Shown here piece by piece: positions 1 to 11,198 of a DNA stretch of 64,000 bases. The notes under the pieces were generated by a model. It saw only the letters and a program-made list of their open reading frames with translations, was not told the DNA's origin and ran no database searches. A program made the position numbers and the translations under genes. Source of the stretch: Oscheius dolichura (Eukaryota; Nematoda; Chromadorea; Rhabditida; Rhabditidae); contig OW051497.1 in NCBI GenBank assembly GCA_932521035.1, forward strand, positions 372,001-436,000, written 5' to 3'. The stretch's first letter is position 1. Each line of letters starts with the position of its first letter.

Positions 1-22
1 GATTTAGCGATTTTATACCTTT

Positions 23-153
23 TGCTTGTTTAAATCGTGTATTTTCAGATAGACTCCTCAGATGGGTTGGATACTAGATAGACTCCTCAGATGGGTTGGA
101 TGCTTGTTTAAATCGTGTGTTTATTTTCAGATAGACTCCTCAGATGGGTTGGA
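23..153. repeat. 25-bp tandem/direct repeat
   Basis: A 25-bp unit beginning AGATAGACTCCTCAGATGGG occurs at 47-71, 76-100 and 129-153. The first and third copies are also preceded by the same ~24-bp lead-in (GCTTGTTTAAATCGTGT followed by ATTTTCAG), so a larger ~50-bp block has been duplicated with one extra short unit between. The lead-in ends in a splice-acceptor-like TTTTCAG, so each large copy carries an acceptor plus the following exon-like bases. No coding frame was recognised through it. Confidence 0.85.
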
Positions 154-461
154 ACGAGAAGGATTACAATCAAGGTAACTTTATTTTTTATCAATCTCAA
201 CTTTGGTTCAGGCTGGCAAGAGGTTACGAATGACGGCTCTCCGCCTATCCCTGAAGCAAACGGGTATCGGGTGCGAGAAGCGAGGAGCGCGGAAATAAGT
301 TCTCACCCCCTTTTTTCTGTTTTTTTTTCGGTTCCGCATCCCTTTCAACCTTCTCCTGGGTTCGGAACACCTTTCCAGATTCTATCTACCCTTACTCCCG
401 AGGCAGAGATTATTATCTGTTGTCTTAGAAATAGTTACAAGCCTTTTCAGCACTGCATAAC

Positions 462-891
462 ATGGACGATATTGGAAAAAGGAAGTGCAGGAAAAGCGAC
501 GTGAGCTCGTCGACGAAGCGCAATCGTGGCGACGATGAGTCTGACGACGATTTTGACGCATTTCTGGCTCTTTTCCCAGAAGAGATGAAAAAATGGCTAA
601 GAAATATGAAAAATGCTGAAGAAGGCCCAAGAGAAGATGTATGTCTTTTTTGCTTTTGTTCACTTCGTTCACTTTCAGGATAGCGAAGCTATTAGTGGGA
701 CGGAGGACTCCGAACAAGGGCAGGAGGACGACGTTTGTGACAGTCTTGTCTGCGAGGAGAGCCCAGTGGGGGCTGCAATGGAAGCACTGCAGTTTCTGAA
801 TGATCCGGAGAACACTCTTGGATTTGATTTCTTTACCGTCGATTGTTCTCTGTGCCGCCAACAGTTTCTTCTCCTTCTCTGGTGCCGTTAG
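462..891 (+). CDS. Acidic hypothetical protein (inside TIR element)
   Basis: Two exons fit: 462-638 and 679 onward, separated by a 40-nt GT-AG intron in phase 0. The N-terminus has basic, nuclear-signal-like clusters (KRKCRK and STKRNR) followed by Asp/Glu-rich stretches (GDDESDDDFDAF and SEAISGTEDSEQGQEDD). The 3' end is uncertain. Unspliced, the frame stops at 891, but the last part runs through the 30-bp tandem repeat, which reads as repeated VSSPSL decapeptides in another frame, so a further splice is possible. No family is recognised. Its position between the inverted repeats suggests it belongs to the mobile element. Confidence 0.5.
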
Positions 892-941
892 CAGTTTCTT
901 CTCCTTCTCTGATGCCGTCAACAGTTTCTTCTCCTTCTACC
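852..941 (+). repeat. Three 30-bp tandem repeats
   Basis: Three head-to-tail units start at 852, 882 and 912, each containing CAGTTTCTTCTCCTTCT. In one frame they encode the decapeptides VPPTVSSPSL, VPLAVSSPSL and MPSTVSSPST, a Ser/Pro-rich coding repeat. They overlap the 3' end of the acidic protein, whose own frame does not match the repeat frame without another splice. Confidence 0.8.
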
Positions 942-1086
942 CGCTCTCGAGTTGATCCTGGCCCACCTTATGCGGTATAAATGTTAAAGGCACAAGCTAA
1001 AAAAGGGGTTCATCCGATCTTCGTTCACAGGTTAGTTTACCATATCAAACTACCCTCCCATTTTTAAACTTGTTTCTGAACCAGCG

Positions 1087-1401
1087 ATGTGCTATGAATT
1101 TATTTTTAAAAGGCATTTGAAATCTGAAGAGACCGACAGTTATTTTTGTTGTAGTTGCCATAAGCAACATAAGGTAACACTGAAACTCACGGTAAGTGTC
1201 GTCCACCCACTTCAACCTCCCTTTCTTCAGGTTCGCAATGGGCATGCAGCCGAGCATCCCGAATCTCTTCCTCATGTGTGTTCGGCTGTTTCCTTTGCCG
1301 AAAGCCAGGCCGAAAGAAAATTTTACGAAATCACAAATGGTTTACGGAAATCAACTGATGCGGCTAAACCTCAGGAAATATCAAGTCAGTTTAATCCCTA
1401 A
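1087..1401 (+). CDS. Cys/His (FLYWCH-like) module protein
   Basis: Exons 1087-1173 and 1231-1401 join in phase 0 across a 57-nt intron with a TTCTTCAG acceptor, giving 85 residues. The sequence has aromatic and Cys/His landmarks: CYEFIFKRHLKS, then YFCCSCHKQHK, then HPESLPHVCSAVSFAESQAE. This spacing resembles the FLYWCH/transposon-associated zinc-binding modules common in nematodes; that family assignment is an inference from pattern only. The frame is open upstream of the ATG to about 1040, so an earlier exon is possible. It lies inside the inverted-repeat element, which fits a transposon cargo or a regulator of one. Confidence 0.5.
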   Translation: MCYEFIFKRHLKSEETDSYFCCSCHKQHKVTLKLTVSVVHPLQPPFLQVRNGHAAEHPESLPHVCSAVSFAESQAERKFYEITNGLRKSTDAAKPQEISSQFNP

Positions 1402-1930
1402 CGACGGCCAGGGGGGTGAGAACTTATTTTTCCGCGCGCCTCGCGGAAATAAGTTCTCGCACCCACGGATATCCACTTCAGCACATATCACAGGTACAAG
1501 ACATCTACATAAACGTTTCAGATTTTTTAGAATGGTGCCCGTACAATGGTTGAAGAGCACAACACAAAGCCGCAGCCATCAAGACGTAATAAGTGTGACC
1601 ACAGCTCCGAATCGATCACTCTTGAACAATGCACTTCTATTCAAAATAAAGGATAACTCTAAAAGGTGTTTCAATAATTTCACGGTAGCCAGGGTATCTC
1701 AAGGCTGCTTCAGGACCTGTCGGCTCTTATCATATCCGGGCAAGCACGCGCTCCTTTTTCAAATCACAGAGCAGCTCGCCCCGGGACCTAGTCTATCTTT
1801 GATTAAAGATATGAATGATAAAATGTTACAAGTTGATCTGGAAGGCAGATCTAATGGGACCGGTTTAGGCTACTACGGGGGTATTTGTTATATTATCAAG
1901 GAAGAAGTCACCAATTTTGGGGGTTACTGA

Positions 1931-2989
1931 ATAACCCCAAAGGAGGGTTTAACGTGAGCTAAGGTCTGCTGAATCTAAATAAAGTAAATGTTACAAAATA
2001 ACGAGGTACTGTAGCCTAATAGTAAATGTACTAACAATTGTGACTGAAGTTAAAAATTAACGTAGAGCGCTGCCAATCAGAAACAACAGCCTGTGAAAGT
2101 GTTTCGTTACTGTAGAACGTTGTACTTATGTTAATTCTTGTGGTTCCTGAGAAACTACCACAGTACTCAGGGTTTACAGCCAAACCAAATGTTGTCAGCC
2201 CCCTCAGATAAGGAAACACCCCCAACCCTATATAGAATAACTAGATAATGTGGAGCCTTGATTGTTTTGCTATGGACAGCCGAATAATTAATCTCTACCG
2301 TCAGAGGGAGAACCAGTAATCCCTGAGCCGGACAGCTAGCTGGCCCTTCTAATTTAGGGAAAATCACAGGCAGCATCGATCCCCTAATAACCTTTCGGGT
2401 CCGCACTCCCAGTTGAACTCTCTCACCGTTCCGGAGAGCGTGACTTTTAAAACACTGCGTAAGAGCAGTAGCAGCAATGATCGAAGCCTAAACAAGTGGG
2501 TGAGTGGGAGTTTCTCAAGCAGATCAGAAATCCAGAAACCGTTCCCATACACAGCAGCACCGTTTTTCAATTTTAACTCTGAAGCGTGAGTATAGATGGG
2601 CGTCGTTACTCTGCCAACTGGTTGGTCGGAGAAGTTGTCGAAGGTTTGTATCTTTCCCTGCGGTAATTCTGGGGATTACAGGCTGATGACGATCGGCCGT
2701 ACTCCTTGTTTACCAAATGTGCTGCTGAATTTCTGGCTGATTGTGTTTTTGTCTTCTGCGGTAAGTATCTGCCTAATTCGGCTGATTGCCTTCTTTATCA
2801 CATCATTTTCCACTTTTCCACAATTGCATTATACGGACTCTGTAGCCTTGTTTTTTCCTCTTTCATAAAAGGGAAAAATTTGGAAAAAAAGAATTTATTA
2901 GATGTCTACCACATTGAGCATATGGTTCTGTCCCAAAGTCAGTATCCGTACGTTTTTCTGTAGTGAAACAGATAAAAAAGAACATTTAT
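1931..2989. other. No gene seen
   Basis: Short frames on both strands lack convincing splice sites or protein-like composition. The stretch separates the mobile element from the 3' end of the Srt receptor gene. Confidence 0.5.
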
Positions 2990-4911
2990 TCACTTAGTTT
3001 CACTCCCTTCAGCTCGGTTCTGAGTCACAACGCTGATGGGAAACCATGAGCTCGTTTTCGCAACACCACGTATTTTGTAGCCAATCATAATGTACACTTC
3101 TTCGCGAACCGTTAAATTTACTGTCAGGTAGATAAACGCGGGGATTCCTAAAATATGTGTAAATACACAACAATAAGTGAAGGTCATACCTGCCGCAGCT
3201 TGCCACCCAAATTGAGCTAGATAGACTAGCCAAGGCGGCGTTTCGAAGAAATTGAAGAAAACAAAAATGAAGGAGGCTTGAAGATTCAACATTCCTATCA
3301 GAACACATTGCAGGATTATCTGTATCGAGAGCATTTCAGTTAGAATGAGGAACTAACCGTTCTCTGGAACTTTTGAACCTTTTTAAATCGCGTAACTCCA
3401 AAATTTAACCAAACGACGATGTAAAGAATAACATACAGTATGCAGGTAGCCGAAACGATGACTATATTGTTAAAAACATGGAGATAATTCCGAGAAAACT
3501 GTAGAAAAGAAAATGAAGGTTTTAGAAACCTTACCAGTAGAGTTTCCTCGGTAGTGTTTAAAATTGCCGGGGAGAAATGCCATATGTGAAGGGAAGAATG
3601 GTAGAGGAGGGGCTTGTGCAGGAGCCAGAAGTAGAATCCCCAAAAGAAGGGCACCGCCAGCCATGCGTAGAGCTTCGATCCGCCGAAGACCTGAGATAAT
3701 GAGGACGACTCCCAATTAATCCGTACCTTTTCGTGTAGAGAGCCACTAATTAGATCCAGGATACGGCTGGCTGCCAATATCAGACAACAGAGACATTCAG
3801 CACACCATGCTCCTAAATTGTTATTCAGTTGCACCTGCTAATTTTGAGGGCATTCTATCAGGAAACAATTAGAAGCATTGTAGATCATTTAAATAAATTC
3901 CTAATTAACATCAACGCACTATCAGTAGTCAGGGGATTTCAATCTCTCTCCAGGACCCGCTTCATCCTCTCACTTTTAATACATGCGGCATATTTCATAT
4001 GATATCCGTCGTCTCAGGACCTAGTCGTGCGGTCTATAGGAATAATATGTTACAAGGTGGATCGAGAATCTCTCATTATCCTAATTGCTTCCCATGGCAG
4101 AGTATCCTTTGCAAAACCAATTAGCTCACTTTCGTTGGGGTTTGCAGGATAAGAATATCCTTCTAGAGTCAGTTCTCGCGCACTTAAGTAATTTAAAGGT
4201 CTAATTGCTTATTTTACATCTTAATAAACGTTACAAAGGGTATAGAATCCTTCATTTATTGGTTGGCTCTGAAATGAGGACAGCAAGCTTCAGAAACGTC
4301 ATCACTGCACTGTTCCCTTTCTCCGATTGTTAACATTAATTATATTTGCAAATAATCACCTGTACTAAGTAATTTACTGTGTTTTTCTTGTTAAAACTAC
4401 GGCAAAAATTGTTTCATTACATTTTACAGTAATATGCTACCTACCTAATCCTACACATCCAACAAGATAGTTCATATTAGGATGAGTACAGTAAGACGCT
4501 CCCAGAATAGAAAAATATCCCGTAAAGAACGAATTCACAACTAGGTTGATGATATCGTAACATCCTGAAATCTTTTCGATAGTTCCTAATGAAACGATCC
4601 TACCGAGATGGAACATGATCAGGTATACAGAATATTTCGCAGTCAATCGCCATAAAACGACCAAAACAAAAGTATATGCTGTCTGAAACCCTATCTCTGT
4701 TAGACGGAGAATTAAACTAACCAGGGCAGAAATACCGTAAATGTAAGAAAACAAAGCAATGCCGTAGCCAACATCACCTTCGGCGTACCACTGTCTTGCG
4801 GTTTTATTTGCCACTCTAAAATTCCTTTAGCTAAAATAGGATAGAGACTAACCTGCAGTTGTAGAAGGGAATATTCTCAGCGTTGAAGCCATACCTCATG
4901 AAGGCGTTCAT
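2990..4911 (-). CDS. Chemoreceptor GPCR, Srt family
   Basis: Seven exons rebuild a complete 366-residue seven-helix receptor: 4911-4853, 4815-4445, 3812-3727, 3690-3535, 3498-3358, 3319-3190 and 3147-2990. All junction phases agree. Five of the six introns are 36-42 nt; the second is 632 nt. Family landmarks are visible in order: the N-terminal YNCR..NKTARQWYAEG, CYDIINLVVNSFFTGYFSI around TM2, CTHPNMNYLVGCVGLGAWC into TM3, ASRILDL after TM3, a WHFSPAI loop, and a TM7 end with GIPAFIYLTVNLTVREEVYI. These match the nematode serpentine receptor class T pattern. The likely role is chemosensation in ciliated sensory neurons, the known role of this superfamily; the ligand is unknown. The start is chosen because an ATG opens directly into the conserved N-terminus. 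Confidence 0.9.
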
Positions 4912-5314
4912 ATTAACAATTAGGAAAACTGGGGGCCTTCTAGTCAAGTGCACGCTTCTAGCTGGATATCACCTGGCGAAAGTTGGTGAATACACAACTA
5001 GAAGCAGTAAAAAAGTATTTTCTCATCACATCATGGCAAGAACAGCTGAAAATATGTAATCGAAAAGGATTTCCAGTCTTTGAAGCTTGGGAAAGTAGCA
5101 AAGCCAGCAGGAAACGATAAAGTTTGCGTAGGGCTGACACAAGGAACACATAATAGAATAGAACCAGAAGAGGTGGAGATCCCATTCACGTCGTAAGGTA
5201 CTCATAAATTCAACAGACGTAATCCGTCTATTCCATTATGCAATAAAGTAATTTCATTTAGCGGTGTCGGGAGTTTTCTTGAAAATAATCGAAGATCTGG
5301 ACTGTTGTTTTCAG

Positions 5315-6078
5315 GAAGTATGCAAGCTCAGGCTGTCTTAGGGTACGACGGAATCCTTCACGCAGCTTTGGCCCACGGTTTTACGATTTTCATAATGGCG
5401 TGTTCATTTGGAAGAGTTAGGTATCGAAGCTCTCATCTTTCTGGGAAAGATCCCCTCTCCTTTCAGCGGAGCAGTCTTCAACCCGGCCATCAGTTTGGGG
5501 ATCTTCGTAGCCGGAAAAATGTCTCTCCTCCAGGCGATTCTATTCATTATGAGTCAATTGATGGGAGGGCTCCTTGGAGCCATCATTGTTAGGGTAAAAA
5601 GTACCAGTTGCGGTCAGAGAAATGAAAGTTTAGACGGTGTTGACCGAAAAAGTATACGGAGATATCCAAGGAGGAACTACAGTTCCAGGAAATACGGACC
5701 TCTACCAGGTATCAATTTATTTTCCCGCCGACAATTGTCCCCCTTTAGGCGTTCTTGGCGGAAGTGACAACATCCTTCGTTCTAATGACCGTTGTCCTTA
5801 TGACAGCGGTGGACGTGGACAACAATACCATGGCCCCGTTGGCAATTGGAATGGCACATACTGTCGACATCCTAGCAGCGTAATCTTATCGTAACTACTG
5901 TGTAGAAGGGGGAAATTGCAGGGCGAACATAACTGCCTCAATGAACCCGGCAAGATCCTTCGGGCCACAAATTGTCGCAACTTTGTTCAATGTCTCTGGG
6001 TTGAAATGGTCCTTCCATTGGATCTACTATGTCGGGCCAGCTACAGGCTGTTCAGCTGCCGCCATTGTTTATCGGTAA
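5315..6078 (+). CDS. Aquaporin (MIP channel), 5' end missing
   Basis: Five exons (5315-5420, 5467-5593, 5634-5708, 5749-5879, 5922-6078) with introns of 40-46 nt give 197 residues ending at TAA. Both pore half-helices carry the NPA signature: [13 protein letters not shown] in loop B and [15 protein letters not shown] in loop E, the latter with the Arg of the selectivity filter. Hydrophobic helices surround them ([53 protein letters not shown]). It should form a water, or water and small-solute, channel in a cell membrane. The first helix is not encoded here: the first exon begins at a TTTTCAG acceptor and the N-terminal exon was not found upstream. It is transcribed divergently from the Srt gene. 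Confidence 0.88.
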
Positions 6079-6175
6079 CTTGAGAACATGCGTAAATTGA
6101 AACTACTGTCGCAGATTATTCTTCTCAAGAACTTCAAGACTGATCCATGGATCATTTTAGCCGGCAGAAGTCAAG

Positions 6176-6327
6176 TATAGTCCGTTTCCAACGCATATCT
6201 CTTTCAAATTTCGCTGCGCATCGCCGTTGCGGGACCGTGTCGAAAGAAGGCTGGCCCCACAGCGGAGGCGCGACTGACCTTTAAATCCCGTGACATATCC
6301 GTTGGAAAAAAAAAGAAACGGACTATA
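6176..6327. mobile_element. MITE-like inverted-repeat element (152 bp)
   Basis: TATAGTCCGTTTC at 6176-6188 is perfectly inverted as GAAACGGACTATA at 6315-6327. CCAACG next to the left arm is matched by CGTTGG at 6300, offset by an A-run. There is no coding capacity between the arms. It lies ~100 bp downstream of the aquaporin stop codon. This fits a small non-autonomous DNA transposon. Confidence 0.6.
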
Positions 6328-8072
6328 GAAGGATCTCCCTGTGACAAATTATCTACGTTTAATAAGTTGTTTGAATTGTATTTCTCCTCTAGTTGAAAGC
6401 GTAACAGTGTTCATTTTTTCAAGTGGTAATCCTAGGAAGGCATAGAAAACAGGCAAGACGATGTACAAGAGAAACAGTCGAACCTTCCCCCACCCTTTGA
6501 CATACAATAAAACTGCTATCCTTCAAAATTCTTTATTTTATATCAACGTGTAGCCACACTCTTCTCCGCCCTTATCCTCCCACCCTATAAGATTTCGTTT
6601 ACCTTCACAATTAAATTTATAAACTCACAACAACCTAGCTGTATTCTCTCAGAGACAGAGAAGTCGTACTTTGATATATCAAGTTCGTGGCTGCACTCCC
6701 CCTCCAAACGCCCTGTCTTTCCACCCTGCAAGATTTCTTTTAGTTAAACAGCATCCAGGGATAAACTCACAGCACATCAGGCACACTAGGTCCTCTTTAC
6801 ATGTTGTATACGTGGCAGTGTATTTTGGGAGTTACTGCATTGTTTCATCGTTGCTCTTCGGGGATTTTGTGTTACTTCACTAACTTTTATAAAGAGTTCA
6901 ACCTTGAAATTGAAAATATACTGGCTCCTATAGATAACATACATCCTTTTTTAGTGAGGCAATAAAATAGATTTTACCATATTTAGAATAAAGCCCTTAT
7001 TTATGAAGAACCTGAAAAGAGGGCATACAATCGGGAGTCAAAAGGGAAATTGAGACAAAAAAAGTGGTGACAGAGTGAGAGCAGCTGCCTGCCGCTGTTA
7101 TTGAGCAGACAGCGGCAGGCTTTTTGGCGGAAGGCTGGGTCCGGTCGATAAATACGAAAACAAGGTCTACGTCTACTGCGAGGGAACTCTTCGGAAGAGG
7201 CGATAGAGAGCGGAGTACATTGATTATGCCCAGCATGTATTTTTTCAGGAAGTAGGGATTTCCACTTCTGAGGGGCGGTTCCAATATAACTTGGGGCATC
7301 GTGCGCACAATGTTTTGGGTAGGGAACTGTAATTTAAGCGATCGGAACAGCGCCCTATCGCTAATGTCCAATACAGTTGGCGTTGCACCTGAGCGGGAAT
7401 CGGTTTCCCAGGCCCCGCAAATGTCTTTAGCCAGCGCCGTTCTGGACTCTCTTCTCCCAAAATTTCGTATAGTTCCTAACGTATAAAGCTGCTTGTCATC
7501 ACTTAAATTTAGCAGTATTCAACCAGAATGATATCATAAGCCGCCTTGCCCCCGTAATCATCTACTTTGATATTCCCTCTGAAAGGGGGATAACAAGCGC
7601 TTTACAAAGACTGATATCCGCTTAAGCTTGTCTGTGACTGATCCCTGGTTTCAGGAATAGTTGATCTTGAAGCTTTTTTGCATGCATCAGCGATGACATT
7701 TTTGCGGTAACGCCAAGTTATCTGCCGTTAATTTGAAAACGTGGCGCTTGTCGATTTTTGTTAATCAGGAGCATTTCGCGGAGCATTTCCCGCGTTGCTT
7801 CGCTTCTCGTCTGCGCCTTTATTTTCTCGTTCCCAATTTTTGATTATGAATCAATCAATTCAGCGCTTGGATGGTCTCGCCTTCACTCGCGAAAACGCCT
7901 ACAGTTTGTTTTGAATTACAGAGAAACGGTAGACCGTTTTTCTTGAAGCGAACATTTAAAAATGGACTTGACCCCGCGTCAATATTCTTTATCTAAAGCT
8001 TTTTGACAAATTCTTTCAACTGTTCTATTAGAATTCAAAATTCAACGGTTTATTTCCAGATTTACTAGTGCA
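6328..8072. other. Intergenic, no firm gene; strong hairpin inside
   Basis: No protein gene could be supported. Minus-strand frames at 6997-7460 are open but lack a coherent splice model. The stretch holds a perfect 12-bp stem hairpin at 7087-7120. An acceptor-like TTATTTCCAG 13 bp before the ATG at 8073 could be the trans-splice site of the next gene. Confidence 0.45.
7087..7120. other. Perfect 12-bp stem hairpin
   Basis: GCCTGCCGCTGT is followed by the 10-nt loop TATTGAGCAG and then ACAGCGGCAGGC, a fully paired GC-rich stem. TTTTTGG follows on the plus strand. It could be a folded RNA element, the core of a tiny palindromic repeat, or chance; no miRNA-length arm is apparent. Confidence 0.6.
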
Positions 8073-10795
8073 ATGTCTTCTCAACAAGCTCCAGATGACT
8101 CTTCGGTTAATAGCCAGGTAAACGCTTTCCATTCATTTTTCGAAATGTTATTCAGCCTGAGAAACGCCGGTCAAGTCGCCCAGCCGCGGTCAAAGCCCAA
8201 TCCAAAATGAAGGCACAGACAAAACAGGAGGAATCCGAGGAGAGCCCGAATGCCACTTCAGCTGCCGAAACCTTGGTTTCACTAGCCCAGAAGGTATTGA
8301 AACTACCATAAGTTACTTATCCATTACAGAGAAAAGCCCCAGAAGAGTCTCCAGAGGCTGTTCCTCGAAAATATAAGGTCAAAGGTATGCTATCTGCAAA
8401 TAATGATTGGTATCCCCTTCTTTAAGATTCAAATGACGCTAGTTCGACCTCTTCAGAGGGTTCAGTCGCCGTTTCACCGAGAAATACTTCAGTAGAGTTA
8501 ACCAGTGGTGAGTATTTCTTACATTAAAAAACCTTATTTTATATCGAACTTATTCCAACTATAGGCAATCCCCCTTTTCAGGAATTATCCATGAATGCCG
8601 AACTGATGGTTTGTCCGGCGCAGTTTCGACAGTGACCGTTGATGGTACGTTTTTAAAGGAACAGTACAAGCGTTTTTTGGCCTACTATATTGCGGGCGAC
8701 AACGCCCCAATGAACGCTCGTAAAAAGCGGGCACCGCTACAAGAAAGCGAATTTGATTTGAGGCTTTCTTTTTGAGCAATACTCGTCATCTTTTGTTCTG
8801 ATTGGTGTACATATTCAAGTCCATACAAAAATAATAAATTCAATATAGAAAAATGGCAAATCAGGATGGAACCGCGCTTTTTTTCCTACCGAAACGGCGA
8901 ATTCAAGGCATCGGGCGTTGCTTTGGCGACGCGTTGGACAAAAAATTAGCTGAACAACATTGAAATTTTACATGAATTTTTCCCGGCTTTTTGATATTTT
9001 AGTAATTTTGAAATAGATCTTTGATCAGAGAAAAATCTAAACAAAATAAGGCCAACTTCAAAAAACGGTACTGTTCCTTTAACAATTGTTGTTTAACTTT
9101 TTAGCTTTAGCTGAATTTACAGCCGATTCAACTTCCCTTGACGTCACCGGCACTGTGAAACGCGGACCAGAAGATTCCGTCGTTCTTCCGGCAATCACAC
9201 CGACTGGTGCCCCCGCCCCTCCTTCTTCACCTGCTGAACCATGTAGGTTATTTCAGAAATGTACATAGATTGCCCCTTTTTAGCATGGATGTCATCTCCG
9301 CCCCCTAAGCGCACCGAGGTCGCCCAGGAACGTTTCGGCAGAGCGATCGAAGGTATTTTAAAAACAATGTGGTTGTTATAAAATCACCTCCTTCCAGCGC
9401 TGACAGTACAGAACCTCGTTTCAGCGCGAAGAGCACAAAATGTCGTTTCAGTGCAGAGACCCCAGAATGTCGTTCCTGCGCAGAGAGAACAGACCGTCGT
9501 TACAACGCAGAGAGATCGTCCTCTGATTTATAAGAACTCTGTCGGACCCTCTGCAGGACGTTCGCCTGCTTTGTATAATGGTAACACATTTAATGGAGTG
9601 CTCAATTCAGTATGTTTACAGGAGAAAGTCTCACCGTTGCCGCGGCTAGGCTAATGGGCAAACCGATCGGTTCAGCCACTCAGAAGACTCCGAAAAACAA
9701 TGGAGACGACGTTTCCCTACCTTCATCCTCTTCGACACCACGCTGCGCCAGAGGTTAATATTTTCTTTGTATTTAGATACGTTCATTTTCAGAGATTCCA
9801 TATTCCCCCGCCAACAGATCCAGAGATGCCGCCATGATTGGCACCATGAATGACCGAGTGCGTCAGTTGGCACAGAAGGCCACGAGACTGGAGAAAGAGA
9901 AGGACGAGATGAGAGTCAAGATTGAAGACCTGGACAAAGTGAACGAGCGAGTCCTCAGAGAAAGGGAATCATTGAAGAAGGATGTGGACAACTTGAAGAA
10001 GGAAAAGGAGGCTTCGCACCAGGATACGATCTCCCTGAAGCAGGAAATCAACAGCTTGAAGCACCAGCTCCAGGATACGGCCTCTTTGAGACTCGAAGTC
10101 GGCGACTTGAAGCACCAGATTGAAGACCGGGATAAGCAAATCGAATCTTTGAATAAGGATGCAGCCAAGAAAAAGCAGGTACCGACTCCGAAGAAAGATC
10201 CCAAACTGGAGAAGGAGATCGTCAAAGCCAAGGAGGAAATCGCCTCGTTGACCAAACAAGTGGAGAAATACAAATTGCTTCTCAGCGGCGAAAATGAAAA
10301 GGCAAAGAAGACAGAGGAAAAGCACAATAAGGCGATCACATCTCTGCAAAGGAAATTGAAGGAGGCCGAAGGTAAATCACAAAGGGTATAAAATAAAAAT
10401 AAACGAGTTTAGATAAAATCCCATCGGCTGAAGATCGGGCCAATGTTGTCGAACTCGAAGAACTGCGGCAATGGAAGCTCCAGACGGAAGAGAAGATGAC
10501 TGCCATGGACAGGCAAATGAAAGAGAAGATGGCCGCCAAGGAGAGGCAAATGGAAGAGAAGATGGCCGAAAAAGACAGACAACTGGAGGAGAAGTTGACC
10601 GCCAAAGATAGGCAGATGGAAGAGCAGAATGCCGCCAAAGACAAACAGATGGAAGAGCAGGCCAGGCGAATTTCCGACCTTCAAAGAGATTGCGCCTTCA
10701 AGGATAGCGAACTAGATCACAAGTCCAAACTCATCGAATCCCACGAGGAATATAAGCAACTCGTCAAGCACATAATGACGAGCAAGCAGTCTTAA
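8073..10795 (+). CDS. Coiled-coil protein with repeats (tandem paralogue 1)
   Basis: Eleven exons give 621 residues: 8073-8117, 8156-8293, 8330-8384, 8427-8507, 8582-8644, 9105-9242, 9284-9352, 9398-9580, 9622-9753, 9793-10371 and 10413-10795. The first two junctions are phase 0 and all later ones phase 1. The N-terminal half is Ser/Pro/Thr-rich and disordered-looking. The middle has short QNVV/Q-R repeats (RRAQNVVSVQRPQNVVPAQR). The C-terminal ~320 residues are a long charged coiled coil that ends in five 11-residue repeats of the type AAKERQMEEKM. A polyadenylation signal AATAAA lies at 10866. The same 45-nt first exon and mostly phase-1 layout recur in the next gene, so the two probably arose by tandem duplication. 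No family is recognised; a structural or nuclear role is inferred. Confidence 0.82.
8657..9078. mobile_element. TTAA-flanked TIR element in an intron (422 bp)
   Basis: AGGAACAGTAC at 8657 and GTACTGTTCCT ending at 9078 are exact inverted termini, each flanked by TTAA (8653-8656 and 9079-9082). The inner arms also pair partly (CGTTTTTTGGCCT against AGGCCAACTTCAAAAAACG). A TTAA target duplication is typical of piggyBac-type elements; assignment to that superfamily is inference, and no transposase is encoded. It accounts for nearly all of the 460-bp intron of the coiled-coil gene, where the other introns are mostly ~40 bp. Confidence 0.65.
10497..10664 (+). repeat. 33-bp coding tandem repeat
   Basis: About five 33-bp units, each with a GACAGGCA/GAGAGGCAAATGGAAGAG core, encode 11-residue coiled-coil repeats (TAMDRQMKEKM, AAKERQMEEKM, AEKDRQLEEKL, TAKDRQMEEQN, AAKDKQMEEQA). 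A period of 11 (hendecad) rather than 7 implies a straight or slightly right-handed coiled coil. Confidence 0.85.
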
Positions 10796-11198
10796 ACAGT
10801 TATTTAATTTTTATGTTTGTTTTCATGTTATTATTGATTATGTTTGTAACCGTTAATTCGACATCAATAAAGTGTTATTCCACTTCTATGTATCCTTTTC
10901 TACCTCGCTGGATTTATCCACACCATCCCTCCAAAGTTTCATATTGATTTACGGGAAACAGACTCTGCTAGAAACCTGATTCTTCAAGACTTTCTTCTGC
11001 TATTTTTCTGTTTGCAGCGGTATCCCGGGGATGCGCCTGAGGGCACTGCGTAACGTTCCGGCGCACACGCGCCCCCGGCAAATCAATTGCACGAGCTAAG
11101 CCCTCTGCTGATTAATTTTAGCGCGCTTACACCTGCTCAATTTATAGCTAGTACCACACACAGGAACACTTTGCTTTTAGGTTCTTCTGTGGTAAAAG

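Larger units (their letters stand above)
278..1445. mobile_element. Candidate TIR transposon (~1.17 kb)
   Basis: The left sequence at 278-308 (GCGAGGAGCGCGGAAATAAG continuing TTCTCACCCCC) is matched in inverted orientation at about 1411-1445. The inner 18 bp, AAATAAGTTCTCACCCCC, are exact and the outer GCG-rich part has a few mismatches. Two reading frames lie between the arms: an acidic protein at 462 and a Cys/His protein at 1087. This suggests a DNA transposon or a transposon-derived unit. No transposase DDE core was recognised and no target-site duplication was certain, so it could be non-autonomous or an old remnant. Confidence 0.5.

Noticed and set aside
6997-7460. Overlapping minus-strand frames of 71 and 124 codons
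   Set aside because: No consistent splice join, and one runs through the perfect hairpin; probably chance.
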